A stretch of 36,303 nucleotides of DNA from positions 1 to 36,303 of the forward strand of contig DTUY01000037.1 of NCBI GenBank assembly GCA_012963885.1, written 5' to 3'. Shown here one piece after another: positions 8,249 to 16,412 of the stretch (position 1 is its first letter; every line of letters starts with the position of its first letter). The stretch is from Candidatus Poribacteria bacterium. Lineage in GTDB: Bacteria; Poribacteria; WGA-4E; UBA9662. Both the position numbers and the translations under genes were made by a program. The notes below the pieces were generated by a model. That model saw nothing but the letters and a program-made list of their open reading frames with translations. It was not told the origin of the DNA and ran no database searches.

Positions 8249-9235
8249 TTATGGTACTGTTGGAATTTGAATTGGTTTCCCTTCGATCGCGGACTGGTTG
8301 GCACATATTGATACAAGTGCTGACCTTAGTCCGTCGGCATAGGAAGACTTTACAATGGATTGGTCATTGGCCTGAATGGCGTTGATAAAAGCCTCATCCA
8401 CCGAAATCTGTGGTGTGTCTGGAACCTCAACTGTGACGGCACCTTCTGGCACAATTGAAAAATTCCCCCAACCTAATTGAAGTACCATATGATTCTCAAG
8501 AATAAAATCGGTTCGCATACTACCTCCGCCGCGAACTAGTGCCGAAGTAGTAGTAATGTAACCAACTGCCCCACTTTCAAATTGAAGTGTTACAACTTCT
8601 GCATCAGGGATGGTGTGATTTTCCTGATCAATATTGATACGCATACTATCAATTTTATAGACTTCGGTTATCTCACCAGCCAGATAGCGGATCATATCGA
8701 CTTGATGTGTCGCTTGCTCGTGCAACATTCCTCCAGATTTGGCCATTACCCTCCACCAATGTTCTGGCCCACCGGCGATACCTCCCCAACGGTGACAAGC
8801 GATCATGCCTATCGTCTTATCGGTGAGAAACTCCTTCAGCGCGTTTTCAGCGTTCTGGTATCGTCCCTGATAGCCAACACCGGAAATTACGCCCGACTTA
8901 TCAGTGGCTTCAACGACCGATAAGCCGTGATCAAGATCTATAGCAACTGGTTTTTCAACGAAGATATGAAGACCGTTTTCAGCTGCAACCTTTTCAATTT
9001 CGGAATGTGCAAACGGCGGTAGACAAAAATAGACTGCATCGAGATCTGTTTCATTTATCATTTTCTTTGCATTGGTATAGGCAACTCCGCCATATGTTGC
9101 CACCGCTGAACTTACACGTTCCTCCGAAATATCGCACAAGGCGATAATTTCCGCATTTTCAAGAGTTGCCAGTCTACTTAGGTGAGAGTTTGCCATTCCT
9201 CCAGTACCAACGCATCCAATTTTCACTTTTTCCAT
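8249..9235 (-). CDS. Gfo/Idh/MocA family NAD(P)-dependent oxidoreductase
   Basis: The 328-residue protein has an N-terminal Rossmann fold with GCVGTGGMANSHL at residues 7-19, the family motif VEKPVAIDLD, and a C-terminal substrate domain with GGMLHEQATHQVDMIRYL, where family members have the catalytic His. Such enzymes oxidise or reduce sugars, inositols or related cyclic alcohols. The gene lies between the epimerase gene (61 bp) and the ceramidase-like gene (26 bp) on the same strand. A GGAAAGGA site occurs upstream of the ATG at a rather long spacing. The substrate cannot be told from sequence. Confidence 0.9.
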   Translation of the reverse strand: MEKVKIGCVGTGGMANSHLSRLATLENAEIIALCDISEERVSSAVATYGGVAYTNAKKMINETDLDAVYFCLPPFAHSEIEKVAAENGLHIFVEKPVAIDLDHGLSVVEATDKSGVISGVGYQGRYQNAENALKEFLTDKTIGMIACHRWGGIAGGPEHWWRVMAKSGGMLHEQATHQVDMIRYLAGEITEVYKIDSMRINIDQENHTIPDAEVVTLQFESGAVGYITTTSALVRGGGSMRTDFILENHMVLQLGWGNFSIVPEGAVTVEVPDTPQISVDEAFINAIQANDQSIVKSSYADGLRSALVSICANQSAIEGKPIQIPTVP

Positions 9236-9296
9236 TATAGCTAATTATCCTTTCCAATATCTGAAGAAGAGGGAATAAACGTTATCGATATTTATT

Positions 9297-10118
9297 TCAG
9301 TTTTGTTTGATCGAGTTAAGGATTTGCATTAATCCTTCATAAGATTTCTTTGTACTTTTAATTCCGTTGTCACCTGGAAAACGAAAGTGTGTTTCAAGTG
9401 CAATGACACCATCATAATTATCGTGTTGCAACGCGCGCATATGTGCTTCGTAATCAATTTGACCAGCCCCAACTGGTAACCAGACACGTTTGTCATCGAT
9501 AAAATCCACATCCTTAACATGTACATGGATGATGTGATCCTTAACATGTTGATAACCGCTAGGCGATGGATCAATATCTCCGGCAGCGTATGCGTTTCCC
9601 GGATCCCAGATTAACTTTAGATTAGGCGAATCAAAATGCTCAAATAGCCGTCCTAGGTCGGCACTCGTTCCAATGTTGCCCGAACTCACATTCTCGAGGC
9701 CTAGGATTACCCCTTCGCGTTCAGCGATCTTGATTGGTAACTCCATCTTGGCAAAGATACGGTCCCATTTGTTGTCATCAATATTCTCTTCCTTCCAAAA
9801 TGAAAACAACCGTACAACATTGCTATTAAATAGTGGCGCAATTTCAATAGATCTCATTAGATGCTGAATATGTTCAGCGTATTCTCCGTCATCATCAAGA
9901 CGACATCGGAGAGTCAAGGAATCGATGTTTGTTACAATCATGCCGCTTTTTTTAACGATGCTGATAACTTGACTGAGCGTTGCATCATCCACATGGCAGA
10001 TATTTTTTCCCCAAACACTATGAAGCTCAATATATTTAAGCCCCCAGGATTTTGCAACCTCAATTGCTTCAATAAGGTTCTGACTGATTTCGTCTGTGAC
10101 CACACCAATTTTGAACAT
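9297..10118 (-). CDS. Sugar phosphate isomerase/epimerase (xylose isomerase-like TIM barrel)
   Basis: The 273-residue protein belongs to the AP-endonuclease-2/xylose isomerase-like family (IolE/IolI type). Metal ligands are recognisable in order: Glu in LGLENVSS, Asp in LIWDPGNA, His in HVHVKDVD and Glu in IALETHF. Family members epimerise, isomerise or dehydrate inositol-like and sugar substrates. AGAGGT lies seven bases before the ATG. It sits 23 bp downstream of the PhyH gene, and pairing with a Gfo/Idh/MocA gene is a frequent arrangement in sugar and inositol catabolic clusters. Confidence 0.88.
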   Translation of the reverse strand: MFKIGVVTDEISQNLIEAIEVAKSWGLKYIELHSVWGKNICHVDDATLSQVISIVKKSGMIVTNIDSLTLRCRLDDDGEYAEHIQHLMRSIEIAPLFNSNVVRLFSFWKEENIDDNKWDRIFAKMELPIKIAEREGVILGLENVSSGNIGTSADLGRLFEHFDSPNLKLIWDPGNAYAAGDIDPSPSGYQHVKDHIIHVHVKDVDFIDDKRVWLPVGAGQIDYEAHMRALQHDNYDGVIALETHFRFPGDNGIKSTKKSYEGLMQILNSIKQN

Positions 10119-10141
10119 CTAATACCTCTTTCTGTATCTGT

Positions 10142-10816
10142 TTACCACTTGGCGTTATAGGCAAAACGTGGGCGGTTACTGGTATTCTTGCTGCCCGTAT
10201 GTGCGCAAAAATAGTGATAAAATAGGATGTCACCCCGTTTAGGCGTCAACTCGACCGGGTTATCAAGGCCGACCGTGTGAATGTCCCGGCCGAGCGCCCA
10301 GACGTATTCGTACTTCTCAATATCATTTTCCAATAACGTGCGGATCTTGTGGTGGGATTCAGGCCATACAACAGTTCCTCCACCATGTTGATCGACATCA
10401 CTAATATAGGTCATAGCGGCAATTCGAAAGGGGCGTGGCAGAGATTTATGTCCGTGTTCTTTGATCGCATGATCGATATGCGGATGGGGCCAATGCCATT
10501 CACCTTCGCTCGGATATGTATTTATAGAAAAAATTCCACTTGGTTTATGAAACGTTGCTGGCTCATCACCGGAAAGTTGGGCTGCGGCAGAGAGAAAATC
10601 ATCCGTATAGCAAGCCGTCAAATCAGCGTCGTCTGAATGGAAAACTGATTCTGTTCCTTCCCAACTTTTTGGGTCATCTGGGTTAAATCCCAATCCTTGC
10701 CACATTTCCTCTTTAGCTTTGGCTGAAATCTGATCAGGAATAAGCTCTGACACCAACAGATAACCGTCTTGGAAATATCGTCCCACTTGTTCATCTGATA
10801 AGATTTTATTTGGCAT
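10142..10816 (-). CDS. Phytanoyl-CoA dioxygenase family protein (Fe(II)/2-oxoglutarate)
   Basis: The 224-residue protein begins LSDEQVGRYFQDGYLLVSELI, the usual PhyH opening. The iron-binding facial triad is intact: HPHID supplies His and Asp, and FYHYFCAHTGSKN supplies the distal His, followed by RPRFAYNAKW with the likely 2-oxoglutarate-binding Arg. Family members hydroxylate small molecules using oxygen and 2-oxoglutarate. It is the first gene of the four-gene cluster, 44 bp below moxR, with AAGGAAA upstream of the ATG. The natural substrate is unknown. Confidence 0.88.
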   Translation of the reverse strand: MPNKILSDEQVGRYFQDGYLLVSELIPDQISAKAKEEMWQGLGFNPDDPKSWEGTESVFHSDDADLTACYTDDFLSAAAQLSGDEPATFHKPSGIFSINTYPSEGEWHWPHPHIDHAIKEHGHKSLPRPFRIAAMTYISDVDQHGGGTVVWPESHHKIRTLLENDIEKYEYVWALGRDIHTVGLDNPVELTPKRGDILFYHYFCAHTGSKNTSNRPRFAYNAKW

Positions 10817-10860
10817 TCATTAGGTTTCCTTACCGTTACAGATCTAATCATTATAATGCG

Positions 10861-11853
10861 CTACGGGATTTCAACACTCTCAAAAATTTTTTGTATAATT
10901 TCTTCAGAAGAGATTTCTTCAGCTTCAGCCTCGTAGCTGACGATGATCCGATGTCTTAATACGTCCTTGCCAATCGCGTGAACATCCTCTGGGGTGACGA
11001 ACCCGCGATGACGCAGAAAAGCATGAGCTTTGGCTGCCATTGCCAGAAAGATTGTTGCACGTGGAGAGGCGCCAAATTCTATCAAATCAACCAGATCCTC
11101 CAATTCATACTCCTGTGGGTTTCGCGTTGCAGAAATCAAGCTGATAATATAATGTTCAATCTTTTCATCTACATAAATTTCACGGACAACGGATCTCAAT
11201 TGAACAATTTGCGAAGGTGAAATAACAGGTTCAATCGGTTTGATATCACCATATGTCATTCTCCGTAGAATGGCGAGTTCTTCTGAACTCGTCGGATAAT
11301 CTACTTTTACTTTGAGCATGAACCGGTCAACTTGGGCTTCGGGCAATGGATAGGTACCTTCTTGCTCAATTGGGTTCTGGGTTGCTAAAACCAGAAATGG
11401 ATCATCCAGAGGATGGGTTTCATCACCAATTGTGACCTGCCGCTCTTGCATTGCTTCAAGAAGCGCGCTCTGTACCTTTGCTGGTGCACGGTTAATTTCA
11501 TCTGCCAAAACTATGTTGGTAAAGATAGGCCCTTTCTTAGTATAAAAGTTTGCTTGCTGAGGATTGTATATTAGAGTTCCGATTAAATCAGCGGGAAGTA
11601 AATCGGGTGTGAATTGGATACGATTGAAGTTAACTGAAAATGTGGATGCTATTGACTGAATAGTTGCTGTTTTAGCCAATCCGGGAACGCCTTCAAGTAA
11701 AACATGTCCATTGCATAGCAACCCGATAATCAGACGTTCGATCATGTACCTTTGACCAACAATGACTTTGCCAACTTCATCAAATATTGCTTCGACAAAC
11801 GTACTCTCTTCTTTTATTCTTACGTTTAGCTTGTCAAGATCAAATTTCTGCAT
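10861..11853 (-). CDS. MoxR-family AAA+ ATPase
   Basis: The 330-residue protein has Walker A GVPGLAKT, Walker B VLADEINRA, sensor 1 LATQNPIEQEGTYPLPEAQVDRF, and the C-terminal lid with GASPRATI (sensor 2 Arg) and DVHAIGKDVLRHRI. MoxR ATPases act as chaperones for metal insertion or complex assembly and usually work with DUF58 and von Willebrand factor A proteins. Here the start codon overlaps by 14 bp the end of an upstream membrane-protein gene, but no DUF58 or VWA gene follows. Confidence 0.93.
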   Translation of the reverse strand: MQKFDLDKLNVRIKEESTFVEAIFDEVGKVIVGQRYMIERLIIGLLCNGHVLLEGVPGLAKTATIQSIASTFSVNFNRIQFTPDLLPADLIGTLIYNPQQANFYTKKGPIFTNIVLADEINRAPAKVQSALLEAMQERQVTIGDETHPLDDPFLVLATQNPIEQEGTYPLPEAQVDRFMLKVKVDYPTSSEELAILRRMTYGDIKPIEPVISPSQIVQLRSVVREIYVDEKIEHYIISLISATRNPQEYELEDLVDLIEFGASPRATIFLAMAAKAHAFLRHRGFVTPEDVHAIGKDVLRHRIIVSYEAEAEEISSEEIIQKIFESVEIP

Positions 11854-12502
11854 CTTTATTCTCTAACTGGTTTGCCAAGAATTCTTTTGTGGATACATAG
11901 ATATTTTTCAGATCGGACCGCAGAGGGCGGTAGTGAGAAAATTCAATCATGTCACAGGCCCGAAGAATTTCGCCGGCGTGATCAGCAACTGAATCTGTCA
12001 GATCGTTCGGCAGGCTTTCCAAGATTTGCGTCGTTGTTAAATACTTCACCTTGATCCCATATTTCTCGGAGACATAATTCTTAATAAGATTAGCAATTAA
12101 AACGTAACTTTGTCGCAAATCATTATCATCCAGACGGAAAACGTGTTCCAAACTGTTAAGAGCGGATGGTTCTAGTTCTTCCAACTGCTGTTCCTGAGTA
12201 TTTTGATCGTTGTCTGGATAAATCGATGCTAGATTACGATTGTACAAGAAGGGTTCATTTAACATTGTAATATCTAGATTCTCTTCGTCATCCATTTTTC
12301 GTCCCGACATTTTTCTTCGTTTTAACCACAAGTATATTCCAATACCAAGACATATCAGAATCAGGGATGGGAACATTATTCCAATTAACGCCCAAATGAG
12401 ATCAAAACGCGTCTCTTCATCTCCCTCAGCAAACAACAATGTTTGAGAAGCAAACAAAAAAATAATTGAAATTGTCCAAACTACTCTTGTATGGGTTTTC
12501 AT
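11840..12502 (-). CDS. MoxR-associated membrane protein (DUF4381/BatD C-terminal-like)
   Basis: The 220-residue product has a signal peptide or first membrane helix (TISIIFLFASQTLLFA), a second helix near 40-62 (LIWALIGIMFPSLILICLGIGIYLW) and then the basic stop-transfer KRRK. The cytoplasmic part from about residue 115 (LDDNDLRQSYVLIANLIKNYVSEKYGI ... LTTTQIL ... DMIEFSHYRP) resembles the helical domain seen in DUF4381 and BatD C-termini, which are commonly encoded next to MoxR. The 14-bp overlap with moxR supports a shared complex. The family assignment is from the pattern only. Confidence 0.65.
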   Translation of the reverse strand: MKTHTRVVWTISIIFLFASQTLLFAEGDEETRFDLIWALIGIMFPSLILICLGIGIYLWLKRRKMSGRKMDDEENLDITMLNEPFLYNRNLASIYPDNDQNTQEQQLEELEPSALNSLEHVFRLDDNDLRQSYVLIANLIKNYVSEKYGIKVKYLTTTQILESLPNDLTDSVADHAGEILRACDMIEFSHYRPLRSDLKNIYVSTKEFLANQLENKDAEI

Positions 12503-12508
12503 AGAAAA

Positions 12509-13921
12509 TTACTCTTTATATAGACTGTATTTTTTGGCTTTTCTAAATATCGTTTGCCTTGAAATGTCCAATATTTCTGCAGCTTTGGTCCGATTGTTGT
12601 TTACATGACTGAGTGTCGCATGAATTGCTTCTCGTTCAATTTGTGACATTTTCATGCCAACTGCAACGTTTATAGTTTTTGAAAGGCAGTCAGTTTTTTC
12701 TGCCAGCATGGGAGCAGAGAGTGTCTCTCCATCCTTATTACTAGACTCTAGAATAGGCGAGGGTAGATCATCCTCGTCGAGTTCATTCCGATCGGATGAA
12801 ATAACGATCCCCTCAATAATGTTACGTAATTCACGGACATTCCCTTTCCATTCGTAGTACATCAAGAGTCGAAGCGTATGCGGTGTCATCATTTTTATCC
12901 CTTCTCGATTTTCCCGACAAAATTCTTCAATAAAGGCTTTGGTGAGTAAAGGAATATCCTCTTTGCGATTGCGAAGCGGAGGTAATTCGATTTTAACCAT
13001 ACTCAATCGGTCATACAAATCCTCCATAAATTTTCCGTCAGACACTTTTTCTTCTAGATTTAAGCTGGTAGAACAAATAATTCGTACATCAATTTTAATC
13101 TTTTGATTATGGTCAGTTTTTTTAAATTCCTGATTCCTCAAAACATGAAGGAGTTTCTCTTGGTTGTTTAGGCTTAACTCACTTACATGTTCGAGAAAAA
13201 GCGTACCGCCATTTGCTATTTCAAATCTCCCTTTACGGACATGGTATGTATCCTCACTTTGCTCATTTCCAAATAGTTCTGATTCTGTCATCGATTCACT
13301 CGACGCAGCACAATTAAGTACAGCGAGCTGTCCTTTTCTCAAGCTCCGATAATGGATTGTACGAGCTGCAAGTTCTTTACCAGTTCCTCGTTCACCACAA
13401 ATCATGATTGTGGCTTTTGTTGGTGCAACTTGACTAATCAGTTGTCGGATTTCCTGAATTTGTGGTGAGTTGCCGGTTATTTGCAACAAACCCACTTTAT
13501 CATCAATTTGTGATTGTAATTTCCTATTCTCAATATGAAGTCGCTGGTTTTCTAGAACTTTATGCAGAAATACACGAAGATGTATGGCGTTAATGGGTTC
13601 AGTTAGAAAATAGCTTGTTTCGTACAATGTCATGGCTTTGATACCAAGGTCCATGGCCAAAACTTTGGGAGAAGAGATAAAGATGATTCCTACATCAGGA
13701 TTTTCCTGCTGAGCGGCTTTCAGCAATTTTAATCCATCAATCCGGTCTGATTTGAGAGGTGTAATTAAAATATCTACCTTGAGACGCTCAATTCTGTCTA
13801 GGGCAGCGTAGAAATTGTGGGCGACAACGACCTCAAGCCGCTCAGCAGCTAATGCTTGACTAACATTATCTATTTGGACTTGATCAGAATTGACAATAAG
13901 ACAAACAGTTAAATTATTCAT
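12509..13921 (-). CDS. Degenerate NtrC-type regulator (pseudo-receiver, AAA+ without GAFTGA, Fis-type HTH)
   Basis: The 470-residue protein has the receiver - AAA+ - Fis HTH order of sigma-54 activators but has lost key residues. The receiver has NSD where the acidic pair should be, Thr54-Pro55 where the phospho-acceptor Asp should be, and Glu108 where the conserved Lys should be. In the AAA+ domain Walker A is intact (GERGTGKE, near 176-183), but the GAFTGA sigma-54 contact loop is replaced by SEDTYH, and Walker B reads LFLEH in place of LFLDE. The C-terminal HTH (NNNRTKAAEILDISRQTIFRKAKKY) is intact. It should still bind DNA but probably neither responds to phosphorylation nor remodels sigma-54 holoenzyme. 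The ATG at 13921 is chosen; the longer frame begins with TTG at 13951, and neither has a clear Shine-Dalgarno. It lies between the ABC permease and the MoxR pair. Confidence 0.85.
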   Translation of the reverse strand: MNNLTVCLIVNSDQVQIDNVSQALAAERLEVVVAHNFYAALDRIERLKVDILITPLKSDRIDGLKLLKAAQQENPDVGIIFISSPKVLAMDLGIKAMTLYETSYFLTEPINAIHLRVFLHKVLENQRLHIENRKLQSQIDDKVGLLQITGNSPQIQEIRQLISQVAPTKATIMICGERGTGKELAARTIHYRSLRKGQLAVLNCAASSESMTESELFGNEQSEDTYHVRKGRFEIANGGTLFLEHVSELSLNNQEKLLHVLRNQEFKKTDHNQKIKIDVRIICSTSLNLEEKVSDGKFMEDLYDRLSMVKIELPPLRNRKEDIPLLTKAFIEEFCRENREGIKMMTPHTLRLLMYYEWKGNVRELRNIIEGIVISSDRNELDEDDLPSPILESSNKDGETLSAPMLAEKTDCLSKTINVAVGMKMSQIEREAIHATLSHVNNNRTKAAEILDISRQTIFRKAKKYSLYKE

Positions 13922-13962
13922 GGCAAAATTTTTTATAAAACTTAGTTTCAAAAACGCTTTTT

Positions 13963-14745
13963 TTATTCCATTCCGATTCGGCTTAGGTACCCTTTTTTAC
14001 GGACTTGACTGAACATCCAACCGAAGAATGTTGCACCAGTTGCCAAGTAAAGAATGTTCAATGAAAAAGCAATTACCAACATTTTCAGATCAAGCCATTC
14101 TCCATTTGCGAGTACTTTTCGCATCCCTTCAAAGACGTACGTAGATGGCATAGTGTAAGCAATAATTTGCAACCAATCTGGTAGCACCTCCACAGGATAG
14201 AACACCGCTGAGAAAGGTTGAATTAAAAAAGGTACTCCCCAAACTAGAGCTTCAGCAGATTTTCCGAACCGAAGAATAAGTGCCATTGTCACCATGCCGA
14301 GAGCCCATCCGAACAGCAACAAACTAATCAGGAAAGGCAATAATAAAATTCCAATTGATACTATGTTAAATGTATAGAGCAGAAAAGCGAGGGAACCTAG
14401 AACAATGGCAGTGATTGCTGCTTTGATTATTCCCATTATACAGGTGGCAACCATTAACTCAAAAATACTGACTGGAGAAACAAACACATTTAGGATGTTT
14501 TTGACCCATATGTCTTCACTAATGGAAAGTGTAATGGCCTGTTGTGACCGATAGAGAACATCCCAGAAAATTACTGAGCCTAGCAGAAAAAGAGCAACTT
14601 TATTCTCTTTGTTTATATAGGCGCTAACAAACCCCCACACTAGTAAATCCATTATTGGCCAGAAAAAAATTTCCCCTGCTCTAGCTAAGCTTCTGCGATA
14701 AAGGTATAGGTAACGCAACACAAGACCGTTAATTCGTGTTAGCAT
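13963..14745 (-). CDS. ABC-2 type exporter permease
   Basis: The 260-residue integral membrane protein has about six hydrophobic segments (for example VALFLLGSVIFWDVLY, AAITAIVLGSLAFLLY and ILLLPFLISLLLFGWALGMV). The typical ABC-2 region QPFSAVFYPVEVLPDWLQIIAYTMPSTYVFEGMR is recognisable. Its ATG overlaps the stop of the ATPase gene as TAATG, so the two are translationally coupled and form one exporter. The substrate is unknown; relatives export polysaccharides, lipids or drugs. Confidence 0.9.
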   Translation of the reverse strand: MLTRINGLVLRYLYLYRRSLARAGEIFFWPIMDLLVWGFVSAYINKENKVALFLLGSVIFWDVLYRSQQAITLSISEDIWVKNILNVFVSPVSIFELMVATCIMGIIKAAITAIVLGSLAFLLYTFNIVSIGILLLPFLISLLLFGWALGMVTMALILRFGKSAEALVWGVPFLIQPFSAVFYPVEVLPDWLQIIAYTMPSTYVFEGMRKVLANGEWLDLKMLVIAFSLNILYLATGATFFGWMFSQVRKKGYLSRIGME

Positions 14746-15512
14746 TACCCTAACTCCGAAAAATCCTTGGGTTTGCTATTCCTGGCCAGTGAAATGAATA
14801 CTTCCTCTAACGATTTAGTTTGATAGTTATCGATGATCTCCTGAGGTGTTCCTTCGGCAACGATATTGCCACATGACAAGAATATGACACGATCACACAT
14901 TAATTCAATTTCTTGCATATTATGCGAAGTATAAAGCATTGTTACGTCACGTTCTCGCTGAACATTTTGGAGAGTTACTCGAACTTTCTCAGCAATGTTA
15001 GGGTCAAGGCTGGCTGTTGGTTCATCAAGAAGCAGGACTTCTGGATCGTTCAGAAATGCTTTACATAGGTTCAGTCGTGTAAGTTGCCCAGAAGAAAGTG
15101 CACCAGTGACCTGGTTAATGACCTCTGGTATCTCGAGTAGATCAAGCAAATCACCAATCTTTCTTCGAGGGGTTCGGTTACCATACAATTTCCCAAATAC
15201 ATTTAGGTTTTCATAGACCGTGAGATTACTTGGCAAAGAAATATAGGCGGAAGCGAAGTTAATGCGTTGGAGAATTTTACGCCGGTTGTGTCGAAGACTA
15301 AGATTGAAAATCCGAATATCACCAGAGGTTGGTTTTGTTAAACCAAGCAGCATATGAATCGTTGTCGTTTTTCCCGCTCCGTTTGGCCCCAGCAACCCAA
15401 CCGTTTCACCTTTAGCAACTGAGAATGCCAGCTTGTTAACTGCTGTAATATCTCCAAAATTTTTGGTTAATTTCTCAACTTTTATAATTTGATCTGACAA
15501 CCACCCCTCCAT
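14745..15512 (-). CDS. ABC transporter ATP-binding protein
   Basis: The 255-residue ATPase has Walker A GPNGAGKTT, the Q-loop region, the signature LSSGQLTRLNLCKA, Walker B VLLLDEPTASLDP and the H-loop in YTSHNM. It is of the ABC-2 exporter (DrrA/CcmA-like) type and powers the permease encoded just downstream. The start may be the TTG at 15500, not the ATG at 15512: the bases after the ATG read GGAGGGGTGG and look like a ribosome binding site for that TTG. The first four residues are therefore uncertain. Confidence 0.92.
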   Translation of the reverse strand: MEGWLSDQIIKVEKLTKNFGDITAVNKLAFSVAKGETVGLLGPNGAGKTTTIHMLLGLTKPTSGDIRIFNLSLRHNRRKILQRINFASAYISLPSNLTVYENLNVFGKLYGNRTPRRKIGDLLDLLEIPEVINQVTGALSSGQLTRLNLCKAFLNDPEVLLLDEPTASLDPNIAEKVRVTLQNVQRERDVTMLYTSHNMQEIELMCDRVIFLSCGNIVAEGTPQEIIDNYQTKSLEEVFISLARNSKPKDFSELG

Positions 15513-15549
15513 AAATTGAGATACTGATCAGATACTTTAGCTAGAGACT

Positions 15550-16281
15550 TCAGATTTCTTCAAGTGGCTGAACGTTGACATTCCTAAGCGTGATATTCGG
15601 CAATTTGCCCGGTTTTGCCCATTTGACGGCATTTCCCAGCACTTTTCGTACGTTTTCGTTGAAGAAAATCGGGTGGGTTTCGTGTCCTGGACGAAAGTAG
15701 AAAATCTTACCTTTCCCACGATAAAAGCAGCAACCGCTTCGGAAAACTTCTCCACCCGGAAACCAACTGATGAAAACAAGTGTATCTGGGGTAGGAATAT
15801 CAAAAAATTCACCATACATCTCAGTCTCTTCAATCTCAAAATATTCATCCAACCCTTCAGCGATAGGGTGTCCAGGAGCAACTACCCACAACCGCTCTTT
15901 CTCACCTGATTCTCGCCATTTTAATGTACCGGTTGTTCCAAGCAGCTTAGTGAAAATTTTGGCCCCCTGCGTTGAGTGTAAAAGGATGATTCCCATTCCA
16001 TCCATAACTCGCGCGTATACGCGATCAACGATTCCATCTTGAACCTCGTTATGAGCTGCGTGAGACCACCATATTAAAACATCAGTTCCATCAAGAGTTG
16101 ATTGCGTTAGTCCCTGTTCTGGCTGATCAAGTGTTGCAACACCAACTTCGACCCCACCTATTTTCCTGAGTCCGTCAGCGATCGCGCCGTGAATGCCATC
16201 GGGGTAAATATCAGCAATAGATTGGTTATGCTTTTCGTGTTTAAATTCGTTCCAGACTGTTACGCGGATTGGATCTCCCAT
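15550..16281 (-). CDS. ThuA-like domain protein
   Basis: The 243-residue protein is a full-length match in pattern to the ThuA family (class I amidotransferase-like fold). It opens [14 protein letters not shown] and has [28 protein letters not shown] and [19 protein letters not shown]. ThuA proteins are linked with trehalose or other disaccharide use, often near Gfo/Idh/MocA enzymes; their chemistry is not settled. AAGGAAC lies seven bases upstream of the ATG. It precedes the ABC exporter on the same strand. Confidence 0.87.
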   Translation of the reverse strand: MGDPIRVTVWNEFKHEKHNQSIADIYPDGIHGAIADGLRKIGGVEVGVATLDQPEQGLTQSTLDGTDVLIWWSHAAHNEVQDGIVDRVYARVMDGMGIILLHSTQGAKIFTKLLGTTGTLKWRESGEKERLWVVAPGHPIAEGLDEYFEIEETEMYGEFFDIPTPDTLVFISWFPGGEVFRSGCCFYRGKGKIFYFRPGHETHPIFFNENVRKVLGNAVKWAKPGKLPNITLRNVNVQPLEEI

Positions 16282-16412
16282 TTTAGTTCCTTTATGCTGA
16301 CATACCCGGATTATTATCCTATCATAGGCTTATATGAAATACAACAGAATTTAACAGTGCGTTTACGAGGTTTCCTGATACAGTTTAGGCGCTAATATCT
16401 ACCCCAAATGCA

